Below are positions 15,799 to 24,260 of a stretch of 64,000 nucleotides of DNA, in pieces. Below the pieces are notes generated by a model. The model did not search any database and had not been told where the DNA came from. It worked only from the letters and a program-made list of their open reading frames with translations. The stretch's first letter is position 1; each line of letters opens with the position of its first letter. This stretch comes from Chitinophagaceae bacterium UBA7600 (GTDB lineage: Bacteria > Bacteroidota > Bacteroidia > Chitinophagales > Chitinophagaceae): positions 133,632 through 197,631 of the forward strand of contig DLKC01000027.1 in the NCBI GenBank assembly GCA_002478885.1. Direction: 5' to 3'. A program made the translations under genes and the position numbers.

Positions 15799-18700
15799 TT
15801 ATTTTATGGGGAACATGAGGAAGATGTATATGCCGTTTTTGTCTTGTTGCAAATCGAGTTCTGCGCTCATGGCTTCCGCATGTTTTTTCATTTCTTCCGC
15901 AACGCGGTAATTGTTGATGTCTGAAATATACTGCGCTGTATTGTCCTGCATTTTTAGCAACACTTTGTTTTTGTACAGATCAATATTTATCAATGTTTGC
16001 TTACCGTCAGACAACTGTATAATACTTTTGAGTCCCTCTTTAAAAATACTGAAAAGGCCATAACGAAACTTCATATTAAGATCAACAGTGTTCAATCTTT
16101 CTTCTGCCTGCAACGTAATTTCGCAATCGAAGTTTTTCTTCATTGCGTCGGCATATTCTGACATGCGCTGCAACATTTTTTCCATTTTATCATTGGAGGG
16201 ATCAATGCTCCACAGCATATCGTCGAGTGCGGTGATCATATTGTTGCTTTTCTCGCTGATCTGTTCAATAAGTTCCTTGGATCGTTCTATATCGTTGTCG
16301 GCCTTTCTTTTCGCCATTTCGCTCATCAGGTTAATATTGCTTAGCGTTGTAGTCACATCGGTCGCAAGGTTAAAACCTATTTCTGATCGTATTTGTTGAG
16401 TACTGCGGATGCGCTTCATGCGCTCCCTGTCAATAAGATAAAGAATGCCTATAATTATAAGAATAAGCAGGCCGTAAAAGCCCCATGAGCTCCAGAAAGG
16501 CGGGTTAATTTCGATTACAATATCGCGCTCGGCCGATTCAATTCCGCCAGCACTGAGCGAGATAATCTTTAGGGTGTACATGCCGGGGGCGAGATAACTG
16601 TATTGCGCCACATTTTCTGAAGCAATTTTCCAGTTTTTGTCGAGCCCTTCCAGTTTATACTTTACCAGGAATTCGTGGTTGTAGTTGAACGTGGTGAAAT
16701 AAAATGATAGTGAGTTGGAGGAATAAGGCAAGGAAATTTTACTGAGTTTAAGCAATGAATCGGCGTTAAGGTCTTTATCAAAAACCCTGAATTCTGAAAC
16801 TGTTGCCGTTGGTGCGAATGCAGGTATCTTTAGCTTGTGCGGGTCAATCATAAGCAGACCTGTTGTTGTTCCGAATATTAATTTGCCATCTCTTAATAGT
16901 TCAGTTGCGTTAGGCTGAAATCTTGTGTCGGTAATACCATCTTCACCGTCGTAATAGGTCATGTATCTTTTACCCGGGATATAACGATATAAACCGTCAA
17001 ACGTTCCTACCCACACAGCACCTGTTTTATCCTTAACAAAACTTACCGCATAGCCGATAACATCCTCTCTTTTAAAATTGCCGTAACTGATTTTACCTGT
17101 ATTGAGATTAATTTCATTGACCGTACCAGAGGCAAGCAGCATAATGCTGTCGTTGTACTGCATAATATCCGATGCGCCTGCAACATTTATGCGCCTGTCT
17201 TCAGGCGAGTGATCGCTATAATGATCAACAATTTTGCCGTAATGCGGGTCAAGTTTAAAAGCACCAAAGCGATCGGTGCACGCCCACACGTAACCGTGAG
17301 AGTCAACGGCAAGTTTAACGATGTGACCTTTTAACCGCTGCACAAGACTGAAAGCGTGCAAAGTATCGCGCCAGTTCGCGTTGGCGCATTTAATAACTAA
17401 CCCGCTTTGTGTTCCCATCCATATGTTGCCAAGGCTGTCTTCAGCAAGTTGCCTGACGGTATGTTGCTCAAAAACCGCAAGTCGTTCTTCAACCATTGTT
17501 TTTGTTTGTTGGCTAAACACGCGTATTCGCCCTTCCTGCATGGCCATCCACAAATCGCCATTTTTTCTTTCGAGCATATCCCAGACCGATATGCCCAGGT
17601 TACGTTCGGGTTCAGGGATAATGGTATTGGGTATAACATTAAAATTGCTATCATAAGTAAATATTCCGGCACCCCAAGCCGTTGTTAAGATATTGCCATT
17701 GCTTAGTTGAAGAATTGCGTCTGACGAATTGCTGTATTTTCTTTTGTCATTTCTTTCATTAATGAGGTTCACAAAAAATTGTTTGCCCGGGTTGAAGTAA
17801 TACAAACCACTGGTGGTGCATATCCATATGTTGCCGTCTTTATCTTCGAACAACGTGTTAATGATCTCGATCATGGTGCCATGATTAAGCAGCGATTCGT
17901 TTCTTACGTCTTCAAATTTGTTGGTTTGGCTGTTCAGCCTTGCGAAAATATTGCCACCATAAGCCCAAACGGTACCGTCGCTTTGAATGAGCACATTGGC
18001 AATATCAAAATACCCTCCTGTTGACGTTAGCAGGCTTGAAGAATAAGTGTCCCAGGCTTTTGACCTGGTATTATAATGCACGATATCAGGTATACCCCTT
18101 GTTCCCGACCACATAAGCGTCCAGAAGTTTCCCAGGGTATCGTAATGCGTACCCGAGGGCCCCATTGCCTTTTCATCTTTTAAAAACTTATTGAACTTTT
18201 GTAAAAATGGAGTAAAATCCCCGCCTACACTTTTTTGAGATGCGTTATTGTAAAGATCAAAACCTTTCTCGGAAGAAACCCAATAATTACCCGGCTGCCC
18301 TGCATAACAAAGATCGAAAACAGCTTTGCCTTCTTCAAATTGCACAGCGTTATAAGCTGCAGCGAAAGCGTTCGCCTTTTCGTTGTAGGTAATGATTCCG
18401 TAATTGCCGACGAGCATGGTAAGCTTGCCATCTTTTTCTTCTCTTAACCTGTATATATTATTATTCCTTACATCGGGAGGTAATATGATCTTTGCTTGTC
18501 TGAAAGTGAATTTATGATAATCTAAAATACCTATCCGGTTGCCCGAATACAATACCCAGAGCCTTTGTTTCGAATCAAACAAGATGCCTGCAGGCATAGC
18601 TTCAGGGACGGAGGTGCTGTCGCCCGGAATGTATTTAATAGTTATAAAGCGAGTGCCGTCGAAGCGTTGCAAGCCATTAGCTGTCGCAAACCATAAGTAA

Positions 18701-18882
18701 CCATCGGCATCTTGTGCTGCACCATTCACTACATCTGATGCCAAACCCGTTCCCTTGGTAATGCGGGAAAAAACGTAGCTACTTTTCCATTGCGCAAAGG
18801 AATTTATGCCGGCGAAAAGTATGAGTATTAGCGTATATATTCTCAAAGCATAAGCATTTTTCGTTTGCAGTATTTTGAGCAT
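15799..18882 (-). CDS. Propeller-type membrane sensor with degenerate histidine kinase domain
   Basis: The roughly 1027-residue protein begins with a signal peptide (ending INSFAQW). A large extracytoplasmic part of two-component-regulator propeller repeats follows (AQDADGYLWFATANGLQRFDG; EDKDGNIWICTTSGLYYF; DSLGNIWMGTQSGL), then a Y_Y_Y domain (YKLEGLDKNWKI; YLAPGMYTLKII), one membrane helix (FYGLLILIIIGILYLI) and a cytoplasmic LytS/DesK-like domain. The block NLATDVTTTLSNINLMSEMA aligns with the usual DLHDDIGSTLSSI pattern, but the phospho-accepting His is Ala (about residue 840). The N box reads GLKSIIQLS, the G1 box is DNTAQ and the G2 glycines are absent. It is probably a pseudokinase sensor. 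ATG 18882 is preferred over an upstream TTG at 18921. No response regulator is adjacent. Confidence 0.9.
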   Translation of the reverse strand: MLKILQTKNAYALRIYTLILILFAGINSFAQWKSSYVFSRITKGTGLASDVVNGAAQDADGYLWFATANGLQRFDGTRFITIKYIPGDSTSVPEAMPAGILFDSKQRLWVLYSGNRIGILDYHKFTFRQAKIILPPDVRNNNIYRLREEKDGKLTMLVGNYGIITYNEKANAFAAAYNAVQFEEGKAVFDLCYAGQPGNYWVSSEKGFDLYNNASQKSVGGDFTPFLQKFNKFLKDEKAMGPSGTHYDTLGNFWTLMWSGTRGIPDIVHYNTRSKAWDTYSSSLLTSTGGYFDIANVLIQSDGTVWAYGGNIFARLNSQTNKFEDVRNESLLNHGTMIEIINTLFEDKDGNIWICTTSGLYYFNPGKQFFVNLINERNDKRKYSNSSDAILQLSNGNILTTAWGAGIFTYDSNFNVIPNTIIPEPERNLGISVWDMLERKNGDLWMAMQEGRIRVFSQQTKTMVEERLAVFEQHTVRQLAEDSLGNIWMGTQSGLVIKCANANWRDTLHAFSLVQRLKGHIVKLAVDSHGYVWACTDRFGAFKLDPHYGKIVDHYSDHSPEDRRINVAGASDIMQYNDSIMLLASGTVNEINLNTGKISYGNFKREDVIGYAVSFVKDKTGAVWVGTFDGLYRYIPGKRYMTYYDGEDGITDTRFQPNATELLRDGKLIFGTTTGLLMIDPHKLKIPAFAPTATVSEFRVFDKDLNADSLLKLSKISLPYSSNSLSFYFTTFNYNHEFLVKYKLEGLDKNWKIASENVAQYSYLAPGMYTLKIISLSAGGIESAERDIVIEINPPFWSSWGFYGLLILIIIGILYLIDRERMKRIRSTQQIRSEIGFNLATDVTTTLSNINLMSEMAKRKADNDIERSKELIEQISEKSNNMITALDDMLWSIDPSNDKMEKMLQRMSEYADAMKKNFDCEITLQAEERLNTVDLNMKFRYGLFSIFKEGLKSIIQLSDGKQTLINIDLYKNKVLLKMQDNTAQYISDINNYRVAEEMKKHAEAMSAELDLQQDKNGIYIFLMFPIK

Positions 18883-19081
18883 TTTCACGTAAAGGCTTAT
18901 TTGTTTCAAAAACGTTTTCAATGCAGTCAGGGTTTATCTGTTTACATGCAGCTATAGTAAATATCCTTAAACCGTGGCATGAAATGAAAGATTGGGGTAT
19001 GAATTGTATAAAATCCGCCATGAGCTGTGGTTTTAATACAACGGCCTGGCCTTTTTCTGCAGCTGCTACAGTTGTTGCCGT

Positions 19082-19100
19082 ACACGCTGTGCGACGCAAC
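19082..19100. repeat. Single repeat arm, CTG variant
   Basis: ACACGCTGTGCGACGCAAC, flanked by TGTTGATGC. It shares its unusual GCTGTG variant with the oppositely oriented arm at 19298-19318. The pair is in back-to-back rather than facing order. Confidence 0.78.
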
Positions 19101-19297
19101 TGTTGATGCACATAGATGTGATGCAGAGATGATAAAATTCCCGCTCCCATAAGACCAATTTTACCAGGGCTGCTAAACACGGCAACTTATAGTCTGCATC
19201 GCAGCAGCGCTACCTCAAAAGATCATAAATAAGGCTTTCTGAACAAATTGTGTTTATATGTTTTTGAACCGTGCTTTTGTATTTCATAGCATCGGCC

Positions 19298-19318
19298 GTT
19301 GCGTCGCACAGCTTGTAC
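19298..19318. repeat. Single repeat arm, CTG variant
   Basis: The core GTTGCGTCGCACAGC followed by TTGTAC is preceded by GCATCGGCC and, about 30 bp further out, TTTTTGAACCGTGC, the usual outer flank. Confidence 0.8.
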
Positions 19319-19357
19319 AACATTGCCGGTGGCAACAATCCTTGAGCACCAAACGCA

Positions 19358-19392
19358 TAAAAAAAGCCCGGCTTTTTAAGCTGAGCTTTTTT
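19358..19392 (-). terminator. Probable terminator of tRNA-Ser
   Basis: Reading the minus strand, an imperfect GC-rich hairpin (AAAAAAGCTCAGC against GCCGGGCTTTTTT) ends in a run of seven Ts about 10 nt after the tRNA 3' end. Confidence 0.6.
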
Positions 19393-19401
19393 GCGATAAA
19401 G

Positions 19402-19489
19402 CGGAGACTGAGGGATTCGAACCCTCGATACCCTTTAGAGGTATACACACTTTCCAGGCGTGCTCCTTCAACCACTCGGACAAGTCTCC
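19402..19489 (-). tRNA. tRNA-Ser(GGA)
   Basis: The 88-nt type II tRNA has acceptor stem GGAGACT/AGTCTCC with discriminator G, anticodon stem CACGC/GTGTG with loop CTGGAAA (anticodon GGA, reading UCC and UCU), a long variable arm (TATACC...GGGTAT) and T arm GAGGG-TTCGAAT-CCCTC. The CCA end is not encoded. It stands alone between a repeat arm and tatD. Confidence 0.97.
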
Positions 19490-19525
19490 ATAAAATCAAG
19501 GGTTGCAAAAATAGCAGTTCATTGA

Positions 19526-20293
19526 TCAGCATCCGAAAATTTTTTCTGCATTGGCTGTTGTTATTTCAGCAATACGTTCTGCAGGTATATTTTTAATGGC
19601 CGCAAGTTTTTCCAAAACAATGGCGAGATAACTACTCTCATTTCTCTTGCCCCGGTGTGGTACGGGCGACAAATACGGCGCATCGGTTTCCAGCACGATA
19701 TGGCTTAGGTCGGTCTGCCCCAGCACTTCGCGAAGCCCGGAATTTTTATAGGTGAGCACACCGCCTATTCCAAGTTTAAAATCAAGATCAATAATGTTAT
19801 TTGCTTGTTCAATGGTTCCGCCAAAACAATGAAAGATGCCTTTTAAACCTTTTATGGCAAAAGGTTTTACCGTGTTGATCGCTTCGTCAATCGCATTGCG
19901 GGTATGAATAACGACCGGCAGGTTGTAATCAAGCGCCAGTTGCATCTGAAATTCAAAGGCTGCGTATTGTTGCCTGGTAAAACTTGTGTCCCAGTAAAAA
20001 TCAAGGCCGATTTCGCCTAAAGCTGCAAACTTTCTTTGCTTAAGCCAGCTTTCAACAACGGCAAGTTCGTGGTCAACATTCTCTTTCACTGAGCAAGGGT
20101 GCAAACCAATCATGGCGAAGCATACGCCGCGAAACTGGTCTTCCAATCGAAGCATATCTTCAATTACTTTGCTATCGATCGCTGGCAAATAAAATTTTGA
20201 AACACCAGCCTTTTCGGCTTTTGCAATAACATCGACAATGTCATCTTTAAATTCCTGCAGGTATAAATGGCAATGCGTATCAATAATGTTCAT
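19526..20293 (-). CDS. TatD-family metal-dependent hydrolase
   Basis: The 255-residue TIM-barrel protein has the metal-binding HxH at the start (IIDTHCHLYL), GEIGLDFYWD with the bridging Glu, VIHTRNA, GIFHCFGG and the terminal LETDAPYLSPVPHRGKRN. Family members are Mg2+-dependent 3'-5' DNA/RNA exonucleases of the YcfH/TatD type. Length and motif order are normal. The gene follows a 460-bp AT-rich region and lies just downstream of nothing else on its strand; tRNA-Ser follows it. Confidence 0.95.
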   Translation of the reverse strand: MNIIDTHCHLYLQEFKDDIVDVIAKAEKAGVSKFYLPAIDSKVIEDMLRLEDQFRGVCFAMIGLHPCSVKENVDHELAVVESWLKQRKFAALGEIGLDFYWDTSFTRQQYAAFEFQMQLALDYNLPVVIHTRNAIDEAINTVKPFAIKGLKGIFHCFGGTIEQANNIIDLDFKLGIGGVLTYKNSGLREVLGQTDLSHIVLETDAPYLSPVPHRGKRNESSYLAIVLEKLAAIKNIPAERIAEITTANAEKIFGC

Positions 20294-20604
20294 CGTGGCT
20301 TGGTGGCTTAAACTGCAAATTTGTGCACAGTCCTTTACAATCCAAAATTTAATCAGGCATGTCGGCCTGGGTAGAAGTGCTTTTGAGTGGTAAAAGCAGC
20401 TCGCCTTAAAAAGTCAGTTAGGGTTAAATTTCAATGAAATATTTATATAAGGGTGAATTTTACACTTTTTAAAACGACGTTTCGAAATTGTTATTTATAA
20501 TTGAAAATCAATGTGTAATAAAAATTAAGTGTTTGAAGAATTACAAAAAGGCTTAGCAGGTTCCTGATTTTTTTTTAATTACCCTGAAATTTAATGAAAT
20601 CAGA
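20294..20604. other. AT-rich intergenic region, no gene seen
   Basis: This is upstream of tatD. CAAATTTG (one mismatch to TAnnTTTG) lies 22 nt upstream of the tatD ATG on the minus strand. The rest shows no coding frame or clear structure. Confidence 0.4.
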
Positions 20605-20635
20605 TTTGGCAATTAAACTTAAAGGCCTATTTTTG
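20605..20635 (+). promoter_or_regulatory. Consensus Bacteroidota promoter pointing away from the flanking genes
   Basis: TTTG (20605-20608), 19 bp, then TATTTTTG (20628-20635): both boxes and the spacing match the phylum consensus. No plus-strand gene follows; only the hairpin at 20666-20698 does. Confidence 0.55.
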
Positions 20636-20641
20636 TCCAGT

Positions 20642-20698
20642 TTTCATAGGGTACGGATTAAAAACGGGCTGAGGTGTCTACCTTAGCTCTCTTTTTTT
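20642..20698 (+). ncRNA. Candidate short non-coding RNA (about 57 nt)
   Basis: It is defined by the consensus promoter at 20605-20635 and an intrinsic-terminator hairpin: GGGCTGAGGT-GTCT-ACCTTAGCTC (20666-20689, 10 bp with two G-U pairs), then TCTCTTTTTTT. There is no start codon inside. The same hairpin has five Ts shortly after it on the minus strand, so it may simply end the deacetylase transcript. Confidence 0.35.
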
Positions 20699-20755
20699 AT
20701 AGTCGCCTCTTTCTTCGCGCCAGCTATTAGCAGATAGTTTATTATAAAAATAAAA

Positions 20756-21397
20756 TCAAACTATTGATTCAAACCGGTAACCAAGTTTACTAAAGTGTTC
20801 GAGCATTTTTGGTAATGCATAGTTCATACGGTCCCAAGCTTTGGTGCTGTCGTGGAAGACAACAATGCTGCCCGCTTTTGTATTCAGCAATACATTTTGG
20901 AAACATTTTTCGGGCGATAGTTTTATATCGAAATCACCACTTAACACTGACCACATAATAAGTTTAAAGTGTTTTTGCCCCGTTTTTTTTAAGGAGCCTT
21001 GCTGTAACAAATTTGACTGGAATTTTGTAATTCGCCCATAGGGTGGACGAAAGAGGTTGCTGTCAATATATTTTGCAGCTTCAAAGATGTTGTCAAAATA
21101 TTTTTCATCGGGGGTCTTCCATCCATCGAGATGGTTTTGGGTATGATTACCAACAGCGTGCCCTTCGTTGAGAATACGCTTGTAAATTTCCGGATACTCT
21201 ATTACATTCTTGCCGATGCAAAAGAAGGTAGCTTTCGCTTTGTAGGCCTTGAGCTTATCTAAAATAAATGGAGTGGCTGCCGGATGAGGTCCATCGTCGA
21301 ATGTGAGATAAATCGTTTTTTCATTACCCGGGTTTTGCCAAAGGAGATTTGGATATATTTTCTTTAAGATCCAAGGTGGTTTTATGGTATAGAACAT
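20756..21397 (-). CDS. Polysaccharide deacetylase (NodB domain)
   Basis: The 213-residue protein has the carbohydrate esterase 4 motifs: TFDDGPHPAAT (catalytic Asp and metal Asp), GNHTQNHLDG (H-x3-H metal ligands), FRPPYG (Arg/Pro motif), and VVFHDSTKAWDR near the C-terminus. It removes N-acetyl groups from a surface or wall glycan. A frame extends to 21508, but those residues are encoded across an intergenic repeat arm, so the ATG at 21397 (MFYTIKPPWILKK) is chosen. A TATTTTTG box ends only 4 nt before this ATG, which would give an almost leaderless mRNA. No signal peptide is obvious. Confidence 0.9.
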   Translation of the reverse strand: MFYTIKPPWILKKIYPNLLWQNPGNEKTIYLTFDDGPHPAATPFILDKLKAYKAKATFFCIGKNVIEYPEIYKRILNEGHAVGNHTQNHLDGWKTPDEKYFDNIFEAAKYIDSNLFRPPYGRITKFQSNLLQQGSLKKTGQKHFKLIMWSVLSGDFDIKLSPEKCFQNVLLNTKAGSIVVFHDSTKAWDRMNYALPKMLEHFSKLGYRFESIV

Positions 21398-21401
21398 GGC
21401 C

Positions 21402-21409
21402 CAAAAATA
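21402..21409 (-). promoter_or_regulatory. -7 box abutting the deacetylase start
   Basis: On the minus strand TATTTTTG is followed by GGCC and the ATG. Transcription would start at or next to the start codon. Confidence 0.4.
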
Positions 21410-21489
21410 GTAAAACCTGCCTTGTATTAAATCACCGGCAGGTTTTATATTGTGACTGGCTTTTGCTTGTTGTTGCCTGAAAGGCTGCA

Positions 21490-21509
21490 GTACAAGCGTG
21501 CGACGCAAC
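21490..21509. repeat. Single repeat arm, GCG variant
   Basis: GTACAAGCGTGCGACGCAAC lies 37 bp beyond the stop of the fucosidase gene. Its outer flank is diverged (GAAGCTGCG). Confidence 0.8.
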
Positions 21510-21546
21510 GAAGCTGCGAAATGACCCTTGCGCCGAGCAAATAAAA

Positions 21547-22875
21547 TTATTTTACTTCCAGCACTATCACCTGGTCGGGTTCGGCTTCATCCCAATTCGC
21601 CGGAGTTATTGTTGCAGTGCCATTTTTTAAATCTGTTTTCACATCAGTTTTGTTTTTTAACAGGTAGGCCTTATCGATTTTTTTAAAAGGGAAATCGCCG
21701 AGATTAATGCTGCTTATATTTTTGCTGAACAGGTGTATATATATTTTGCCTTCCCGTTGGGTGAGGCAACCCCAGCTTTGTGGTTTTTGGTAACCCGCCG
21801 TGGTTTTGTAAATACTCTCGCCATAAACATGCAGCCAATTGCCGATCCATTGAAGGCGTTCTATGAACTCGACCTGAATTTTTCCATTGGGCATAGGCCC
21901 GATATTTAACAAGAAGTTTGCGCCAAGCGCAGATGCTTTTACAAGGTATTGCAGCAACTGTTCATGTGTTTTATAAGTAGTATCTGTAATATTAAAGCCC
22001 CAGGAATTATTAATAGTTTCACATGTTTCGACCGGTAATTTGTCGGATGCCTGCTGATAGCTGAGGCCTGATTTATTTTCTCCCGGAAGATCTTTTTCAA
22101 ACATTTGAAAGTCTTCGCCTGGAAAGGGGGATAAGTGGTGGTTATTGCCGATTAAACATTGGGGTTGCAGTTTGTGAATGAGCCCGTAGATTTCACTGTA
22201 ATGCCAATCGATTCTTGCGCTGCGGTCGGCGGCACCTTCCGGAGCGGTTTGATCCCAATGACCGTCGAACCAAATACCAGCAATCTCGCCGTAATTACTG
22301 AGTAATTCCGTTAACTGGTTTTTCATAAATTGTATATAGTCATCCCATTTGCCCTGCACTGTTCTGCCCGTTCCCTGCCCGGTACGGCCGGTGGTCCATG
22401 AATAATCGTCGCGTCGCCAATCAAGCAGCGAATAATATAGAAAGAGTTTTATGCCTTGTTTATGGCATTCATCCGCTATTTGTTTTACGATGTCCTTTTT
22501 ATAGGGTGTATTCATAATATTGAAATCGGAATATTTTGTATCCCACATGCTAAATCCATCGTGGTGGCGGGTAATGAGCGTAATGTAATTCATGCCTGCA
22601 TCTTTGGCCATTTTTACCCAGTCGTGTGCATTGAAACCGATCGGGTTAAAGAAGTCCATCAGGCGCGTATAATTTTTGACGGTAATGTTGCGTTCGTTCA
22701 TTACCCATTCGCCTGAGCCCGGAATACTGAATGGCCCCCAATGAATAAACAAACCAAATTTTGCATCGGCAAACTCCTGCCTTGCTTTTAGATTTTCTGC
22801 TGCCGGAACATATGTTTGTTGTGCAAGCGCTGAACAGGCGATTGCAAAAAAAGCCAACACGAAGATTTTTTTCAT
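21547..22875 (-). CDS. Alpha-L-fucosidase, GH29
   Basis: The 442-residue secreted glycoside hydrolase begins with a signal peptide (MKKIFVLAFFAIACSALAQQ). GH29 blocks are FGLFIHWGPFS (40-50), HDWVKMAKDAGMNYITL (84-100), TRHHDGFSMWDT (102-113), LFLYYSLLDW and GIWFDGHWD, in which Asp204 is the predicted nucleophile. It would release alpha-linked fucose from host, algal or microbial glycans. The C-terminal part is short, with a beta-domain-like region. No SusC/SusD pair or other hydrolases flank it, so it is not in a typical utilisation locus. A TATCTTTA near-box lies 17 nt before the ATG. Confidence 0.93.
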   Translation of the reverse strand: MKKIFVLAFFAIACSALAQQTYVPAAENLKARQEFADAKFGLFIHWGPFSIPGSGEWVMNERNITVKNYTRLMDFFNPIGFNAHDWVKMAKDAGMNYITLITRHHDGFSMWDTKYSDFNIMNTPYKKDIVKQIADECHKQGIKLFLYYSLLDWRRDDYSWTTGRTGQGTGRTVQGKWDDYIQFMKNQLTELLSNYGEIAGIWFDGHWDQTAPEGAADRSARIDWHYSEIYGLIHKLQPQCLIGNNHHLSPFPGEDFQMFEKDLPGENKSGLSYQQASDKLPVETCETINNSWGFNITDTTYKTHEQLLQYLVKASALGANFLLNIGPMPNGKIQVEFIERLQWIGNWLHVYGESIYKTTAGYQKPQSWGCLTQREGKIYIHLFSKNISSINLGDFPFKKIDKAYLLKNKTDVKTDLKNGTATITPANWDEAEPDQVIVLEVK

Positions 22876-22970
22876 ATGCGTTTGTATTGAACTAAAGATA
22901 TTGATAACCTACTTAAAAGATGAACGAAAACGGTTGCGCTTCAAAATATTTGCTCAACCACTGTATTGCA

Positions 22971-22990
22971 GTTGAAAAGTGCGACGCAAC
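22971..22990. repeat. Single repeat arm, AAA variant, with well-kept outer flank
   Basis: GTTGAAAAGTGCGACGCAAC is followed by TATGCTTAATTGAAAGAGTG and then AGCCGGGCTCAAAAAA (to about 23028), a full-length arm ending just at the stop of the ARPP-1-like gene. It shares the AAAAGTG variant with the arm at 24043-24062, on the far side of that gene. Confidence 0.85.
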
Positions 22991-23029
22991 TATGCTTAAT
23001 TGAAAGAGTGGAAGCCGGGCTCAAAAAAA

Positions 23030-23977
23030 TCAATCATCGTAGGCCACTAGATGAATAACATGATTTTGGATTGAATAAAGACGGCCATGATCTTTAAGGT
23101 ATTGCTGCTGTTTTTCTTCTGTTTCCATAAACTTATCCATAAAAATTTTTACAGTTGCATCGGGTAGTTCAGCGTAGCCATCATTCGCGGTTACACTGCG
23201 CTGGTAACTTTTTACAAGCGAGTTGAATGATGCAACAAAAAGGTCGGCACTGCTAAACAATTCGCAGTTAATGATGCGCTTACCCGTTATGGCAATAAAG
23301 CCTGAATACATACTGTCGCTTTCGGCCAGTTTCCGAGTGAATAGGTGAAAACAGGTTGAATCAATTTCCTCCTCACCTGCAAAGCGATTCATATATGCCG
23401 AGCTTGGATTTTTTTTATCTGTTTCTGCAAGCTGCCGGTCAATTTCTTTCCATACTTTATTTTGTTTGCGCACTATATCTATCTGTCGCTTTAAAGAGGC
23501 GTCGGCTTGTCCGCCATAGCGAAAAGAGTGTGGCTTTTTTGTCCATCGCCCTTTCTCAATGCAAAACACCGGCACATATTGCTCTTCATCGGCACCGAGA
23601 ATAGTGGTGCCGGCAAAAGCCCTGTCTTGCTTGCCTCCTGCCACAATATCGCCACTGTGAACGAGTACATTTTCCTTTGAGTGATTCTTCACGGTAATAA
23701 GGCCAACATCGGCGCCGCCGCCGCCAAGGTCCGATTCTTTCACTGTTATCTTTCCCCTTCTGAAAGCCTCTTCAAAACTAATAATGCCGCCCTTCATCAA
23801 CTGATTGGTGTCGCCGCCATTTCCTTTAAAACGTACCGGTATTAATTTCAGGTTTTTACAGACCCAGGGCGAATCGTACTGAACAGAAACATTGAAATAA
23901 GTGATTTGAGCATCGACCAACTGCTGCAATAAAACAGCGGTAAAAACAATAAGAAATATTTTTTTTAAAACACCCAT
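23030..23977 (-). CDS. Secreted ARPP-1-like domain protein
   Basis: The 315-residue protein has an N-terminal signal sequence (KKIFLIVFTAVLLQQLVDAQ). The central region (LITVKNHSKENVLVHSGDIV, GGKQDRAFAGTTIL, VPVFCIEKGRW) matches my memory of the ARPP-1 domain, with its GxKQxR and C-x-E-x-GRW signatures; the function of that domain is not known. A Lys/Gln-rich helical segment (QIDIVRKQNKVWKEIDRQ) follows. The gene is bracketed by two repeat arms that share a rare core variant. No neighbour suggests a pathway. The assignment is from memory of the motif only. Confidence 0.7.
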   Translation of the reverse strand: MGVLKKIFLIVFTAVLLQQLVDAQITYFNVSVQYDSPWVCKNLKLIPVRFKGNGGDTNQLMKGGIISFEEAFRRGKITVKESDLGGGGADVGLITVKNHSKENVLVHSGDIVAGGKQDRAFAGTTILGADEEQYVPVFCIEKGRWTKKPHSFRYGGQADASLKRQIDIVRKQNKVWKEIDRQLAETDKKNPSSAYMNRFAGEEEIDSTCFHLFTRKLAESDSMYSGFIAITGKRIINCELFSSADLFVASFNSLVKSYQRSVTANDGYAELPDATVKIFMDKFMETEEKQQQYLKDHGRLYSIQNHVIHLVAYDD

Positions 23978-24042
23978 TTTATTCGATCAGCATTAAGCTG
24001 AATTTTTTTTGAACCGTGCATTGCAGCCCTGCAGCATCGCCT

Positions 24043-24062
24043 GTTGCGTCGCACTTTTGTGC
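24043..24062. repeat. Single repeat arm, AAA variant
   Basis: GTTGCGTCGCACTTTTGTGC is preceded by GCATCGCCT and, further out, TTTTTTTGAACCGTGC. It lies in a divergent gap, 65 bp upstream of the ARPP-1-like start. Confidence 0.85.
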
Positions 24063-24206
24063 TGTATAAAAAGTGGCAGCAGGGTTATGCAAATAATTTC
24101 CTGAGTGTTCGTCGAAAGGTTTAGTATGCTGCAAAGCTTTATTTAGGACAGCCAACATTCAATTAGATACCTTTAAATATCCGGGCAAACCCTGCAGTTC
24201 AACAAT

Positions 24207-24214
24207 TATCTTTG
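24207..24214 (+). promoter_or_regulatory. -7 box for gltX
   Basis: TATCTTTG matches TAnnTTTG exactly and ends 46 nt before the ATG. The -33 region is weak. Confidence 0.45.
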
Positions 24215-24260
24215 CAGCCCGTATAAACAATAGCAAATAACAATACAATATTACCGGAAT

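Larger units (their letters stand above)
18883..19357. other. Long intergenic stretch holding two single repeat arms
   Basis: Apart from the arms at 19082-19100 and 19298-19318, I see no coding frame with family-like sequence here. Promoters for the sensor gene must lie at the left end, but no clear TAnnTTTG box was found. Confidence 0.5.

Noticed and set aside
19082..19318. Second tRNA or small RNA beside tRNA-Ser
   Set aside because: The hairpin potential comes from the two repeat arms; no cloverleaf or promoter-terminator pair was found.
21398..21508. N-terminal extension of the polysaccharide deacetylase
   Set aside because: It runs through a repeat arm and has no deacetylase-like sequence.
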